A stretch of 64,000 nucleotides of DNA from NCBI GenBank assembly GCA_026120185.1, contig JANUWF010001050.1:1431001-1495000 (forward strand), in the 5' to 3' direction. The stretch comes from Voacanga thouarsii. Lineage: Eukaryota; Streptophyta; Magnoliopsida; Gentianales; Apocynaceae. This document shows, in pieces, positions 60,714-64,000 of this stretch. A model generated the notes under the pieces. The model was not told the DNA's origin, made no database searches, and worked only from the letters and a program-made list of their open reading frames with translations. Within the stretch, counting starts at the first letter, position 1; every line of letters starts with the position of its first letter. The position numbers and the translations under genes are program-made.

Positions 60714-63700
60714 TAAATAACAGAGGGGAGGAATCTGAGGCGAGGAAGAGACAAGAGGAAGGGAAAAGATGGAAAAGATGATATCGAGAAGATAGAAGAG
60801 GAAGGGGAAAAGGTGATATCGGGAAGAGACAAGGAAGGAAGAAGAGGAAGAGATCTTCCAACTTTTTTTTCTTTTTGTTTTAAATGCATTACTGTTACAT
60901 GTACTACTGTTTCTAATAGATTACTTGACATTTCCTACTTGTTATACACGTTACACTTTTATAGATACACTTTTATAAATATTACTAATGTGACAAATAA
61001 AATTTTATAAAGTTTAATTTTACAATAAAAATTATAGAAAGAATATCAATATATATAATTAAATGTAATAATTAAAAGATAGTATACTCTAGCTAGCTAT
61101 GCATATATATATGTACACACGTACATGTATATTTGTAATTAAAAAATTATTTATCCAAGTGAATGGTTTTTTCTTGATGAACAAAGTGAAAAATTCAAAG
61201 GAAACTCCAAGAATGGCCGACAGCCATTTGGGAGAACAATGAAGGTGAGAATTCTATACTGAGGTTGAAAGAAAAACGAGTAAGGAAAAATGAAGGTGGG
61301 AAAGCAGCCGGTTATGGAGCCACTGTAAAGGAAATGAAATAAATAATCATTGCTATAGTGAAAGAAAAAAAGAAGTGAGAAAGAAAAAAATATATCCTTA
61401 ATTTTGAAATGTAAAAAAATTTCTCAAATAAAGAATTAGGATTATTTAATAGAATATTAATTAAATAAATATAATAAAAATTAGAATAAAATAAAGAAAA
61501 CATTTATTGAAAAGTGTTGTTTTTAATTTTCATGGTTAAAATAAAGAAATTCTGAATTAGGTAATATAAAGGATCAATTTTCGGATGGCAACACTACAAA
61601 AACTACACTTAGCTACGGAGATCTTGAAAGGAAGAAAAAGAAAGGAAGAAAAAGGCATACAAAAAGAATATTACTAAAAATAAAAGACAGTATAATAAGA
61701 AATTTTGTTAAACTGATGGGGTATACTAAGGTAAGTTCTTGTTTACCCATGAATTCTTGGGGCAAATTTTACTTTACCCTCTTACATTTTTCATTGTAAC
61801 ATCAATGTTAAATTAGAAAAATTATTCAATAATGGTATTTTCATTATTGAATGACATTTTTATGCGTATTAAGCTGGCATTCAACATATCGAGGCAAATA
61901 AGTCAAATTTAATTTAACATATTAAAACCACAGGGCACTTATTGTAGAGCACATGTGTATATAAAAGAATATTTTATAATAAAAGAGTAATTTAATTAAT
62001 TAAAAATATATTTAATCTAACATTACATTTTAAGCTTGATTTACACTTCTTCTTTTTTTTTTTTACATATTAAATAAAAAATACGAAAAAAAATTTTGCA
62101 GTGTATTAAAAAAGATTTATCTTAATACTGCAATGACCACTAAAGTTCTTGATCAGAAGTTTAGAATTTATATATTTGACTTATAATCCAAGAATTTTTC
62201 AATGTATGTAAACTTACAGATAAAAGAATGTACTATAAGAGTAATTTAATTAATTAAAAATATATTTAATCTAACATTACATTTTAAGCTTGATTTACAC
62301 TTCTTTTTTTTTTTACATATTAAATAAAAAATACGAACAAAAATTTTGCAGTGTATTAACAAAGAATTATCTTAATACTGCAATGACCACTAAAGTTCTT
62401 GATCAGAAGTTTAGAATTTATATATTTGACTTATAATCCAAGAATTTTTCAATGTATGCAAACTTACAAATAAAAGAATGTACTATTTGAGATACTAATT
62501 TGATGTTCATGCATTGCATGAAGAGATGTAAAATAAAAAATATTAAATAAATAATTTTTAATTATGATTTTAGTATTTTTTTTAAAGTCTATTAATTGTT
62601 AACTTATATTTATAACTTCACAATTTTATAAAAGTCTATTGAGTGTTTATTTATCAGGTAACCTTATCAAAATTAATAATCTTTTATATTTTCTTTTAAA
62701 AAAATATTCTTTTAAATTTAACGCGCTAAATATCAACAAAGAACTCTACCTCCTGTTATAATGAAAATTGCAGATACTGTCACGTATAACAATGAAAGTC
62801 TTCTGTAACCTCCAATTATATGTGTGTGTGTGTGGAGTGATTTAGTGTGTGTTTGGATTGGAGGATTTGGAGGGAAAAGAAAAGAGAATAAGCAAATTTA
62901 GGTATTTAGGTTTATTTTTATGTAGAGGAAAGAAAGGAAAAGTGGATTGAAGAAGTAAGATAATTAAAATTTTTAATTTGGTTACCGAAATAGAAAATGT
63001 AAGAAAATTAATTTTAATAAATATTTTTATATGAATTAAAATATTCTAGTTTAAGATATTTATATTTATATAAAAATATGAATATAAAAACACCTTGAGG
63101 TCCAAATGATTGATTTGAATCCTTTGATCAACAAGGATAAGCGGTCCTATTTGTCTTTAAATACCTCATCTATCGAGAAACCCAAAGTTGAGAGCCCAAA
63201 ACAGCTTTTTTTGGGCCTTCTTCAAAATAACAGATTCAAAGTTGGTAAGAAGGAAAACTTTTCATTCTCAAATCCAAAAGTCGGTTAGGAAAAACTTCCA
63301 ACCTCAAATCCATTTCTAGTTTTTCAAGAAAATTAAAATCCTTTTCTAGTCTCCCACATTTTTCATGGGCGGTTACCAAGACAAATCGGGTAATGAAAAA
63401 CAAAGCCACAAAGTCTTGTTTATAGTTATAAAAAAATATGGGGCCTGTTTTTTTAGCTAAACTTTCTTGCTTCAAGTCTTGAATGACAAATTCTAAAACA
63501 ACCTATTGTCTGCTGCACATCAGCAGAGACCTCAATATACATTCTATCGACACAATAGTTACCCAGAAACAATATTTTTAGAATTGGATCAAATATCGAA
63601 TCGAAAAATTTACTAGTTCACGGTTCAATGGTTCAATCGTAATTGGACTGTAATTGAGCTGGTAATATTAAAAAATAAAAAATAAAAAATATAATTATTT

Positions 63701-64000
63701 TTAAGAATAAAATTGATCAATAATATATTGTAATTCAAATTTATAAATGCAGAAATAACGAAATTAGAAGAACAATATGATATTTTCTCTATTACTATAA
63801 ACTATTTAATCAAATGTATGGAATAAAATTAAATCTAATAAAAAATTAGAATAAAAAAGGAAAAAATAAATCCGCAGCAAATCTCTAGCAACGAACTAAC
63901 ACAATTCATGGCAAATCCGTGCCACGAAACACATAATAAGATTTTCTTATTCTTTTTATCACTATTTTACCTAACATATAATTTTTATATTCTAAATGAT
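60714..64000 (+). repeat. Duplicated block, copy B (empty CACTA site)
   Basis: Matches 8566-9734 and then, without interruption, 21497-23100. The point corresponding to the CACTA insertion reads TATTAAGCTGGCATTC at about 61868-61883, with no element. Differences from copy A: an internal tandem duplication (61986-62222 and 62236-62470), about 100 bp present near 63157-63270 and absent in copy A, and an insert at about 63503-63860. No gene is recognised. Confidence 0.88.
61986..62470 (+). repeat. Tandem duplication of about 240 bp within block copy B
   Basis: AGAGTAATTTAATTAATTAA through GAATGTACTAT occurs twice in succession; copy A has it once (from about 21605). Confidence 0.85.

Overview
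This window is repeat-rich, AT-rich nuclear DNA of a flowering plant, most likely a eudicot; the species cannot be named from the sequence. The evidence is the mix of element families (En/Spm CACTA transposons with TNP2 and Ptta-type genes, a Helitron with Rep and RPA-like genes, Ty1/copia retrotransposons, a hAT-type MITE) together with spliced fragments of plant transcription-factor genes. I see no intact housekeeping gene. Nearly everything is a transposable element, its debris, or host sequence carried inside an element.

Layout. 1-2.76 kb: decayed Ty1/copia gag-pol. 3.2-5.5 kb: minus-strand TNP2 transposase remnant. 5.8-9.7 kb: repeats, including a broken 5' end of an RWP-RK (RKD-like) gene and the left half of a duplicated block. 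9,735-21,493: a structurally complete 11.76-kb CACTA element with 17-nt termini, a 3-bp AGT target duplication, palindromic subterminal arrays and two decayed genes (TNP2 and Ptta/En-Spm type). It splits the duplicated block; the unsplit copy with the empty site is at 60.7-64 kb. 23.9-25.6 kb: a six-copy repeat. 26.1-28.9 kb: Helitron Rep (HUH and YY motifs) without its helicase. 29,533-31,052: solo copia LTR. 31.2-31.8 kb: an unrecognised protein fragment. 32,737-33,485: hAT-type MITE. 34.4-47.2 kb (minus): an RPA1-like Helitron gene, split in an intron by a full-length 8.47-kb copia element (35,618-44,089, target duplication TGGCA) of the same family as the solo LTR.

49,424-54,166 is the most remarkable part: a second, short-LTR (367 bp) copia element in which the section between gag and the end of integrase is replaced by a complete four-exon RWP-RK gene in antisense orientation. 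All its splice sites are consensus and the 394-codon reading frame is unbroken. 55,383-60,713 is a second, inverted and truncated member of the 9.7-kb CACTA family. It has lost its transposase genes and carries an exon of a MYB-CC (PHR/PHL-like) transcription factor. 60.7-64 kb is the second copy of the duplicated block.

The two themes are nested insertion, with a recoverable order of events, and capture of transcription-factor gene segments by two different transposon classes. No rRNA or tRNA genes and no CRISPR arrays were seen.
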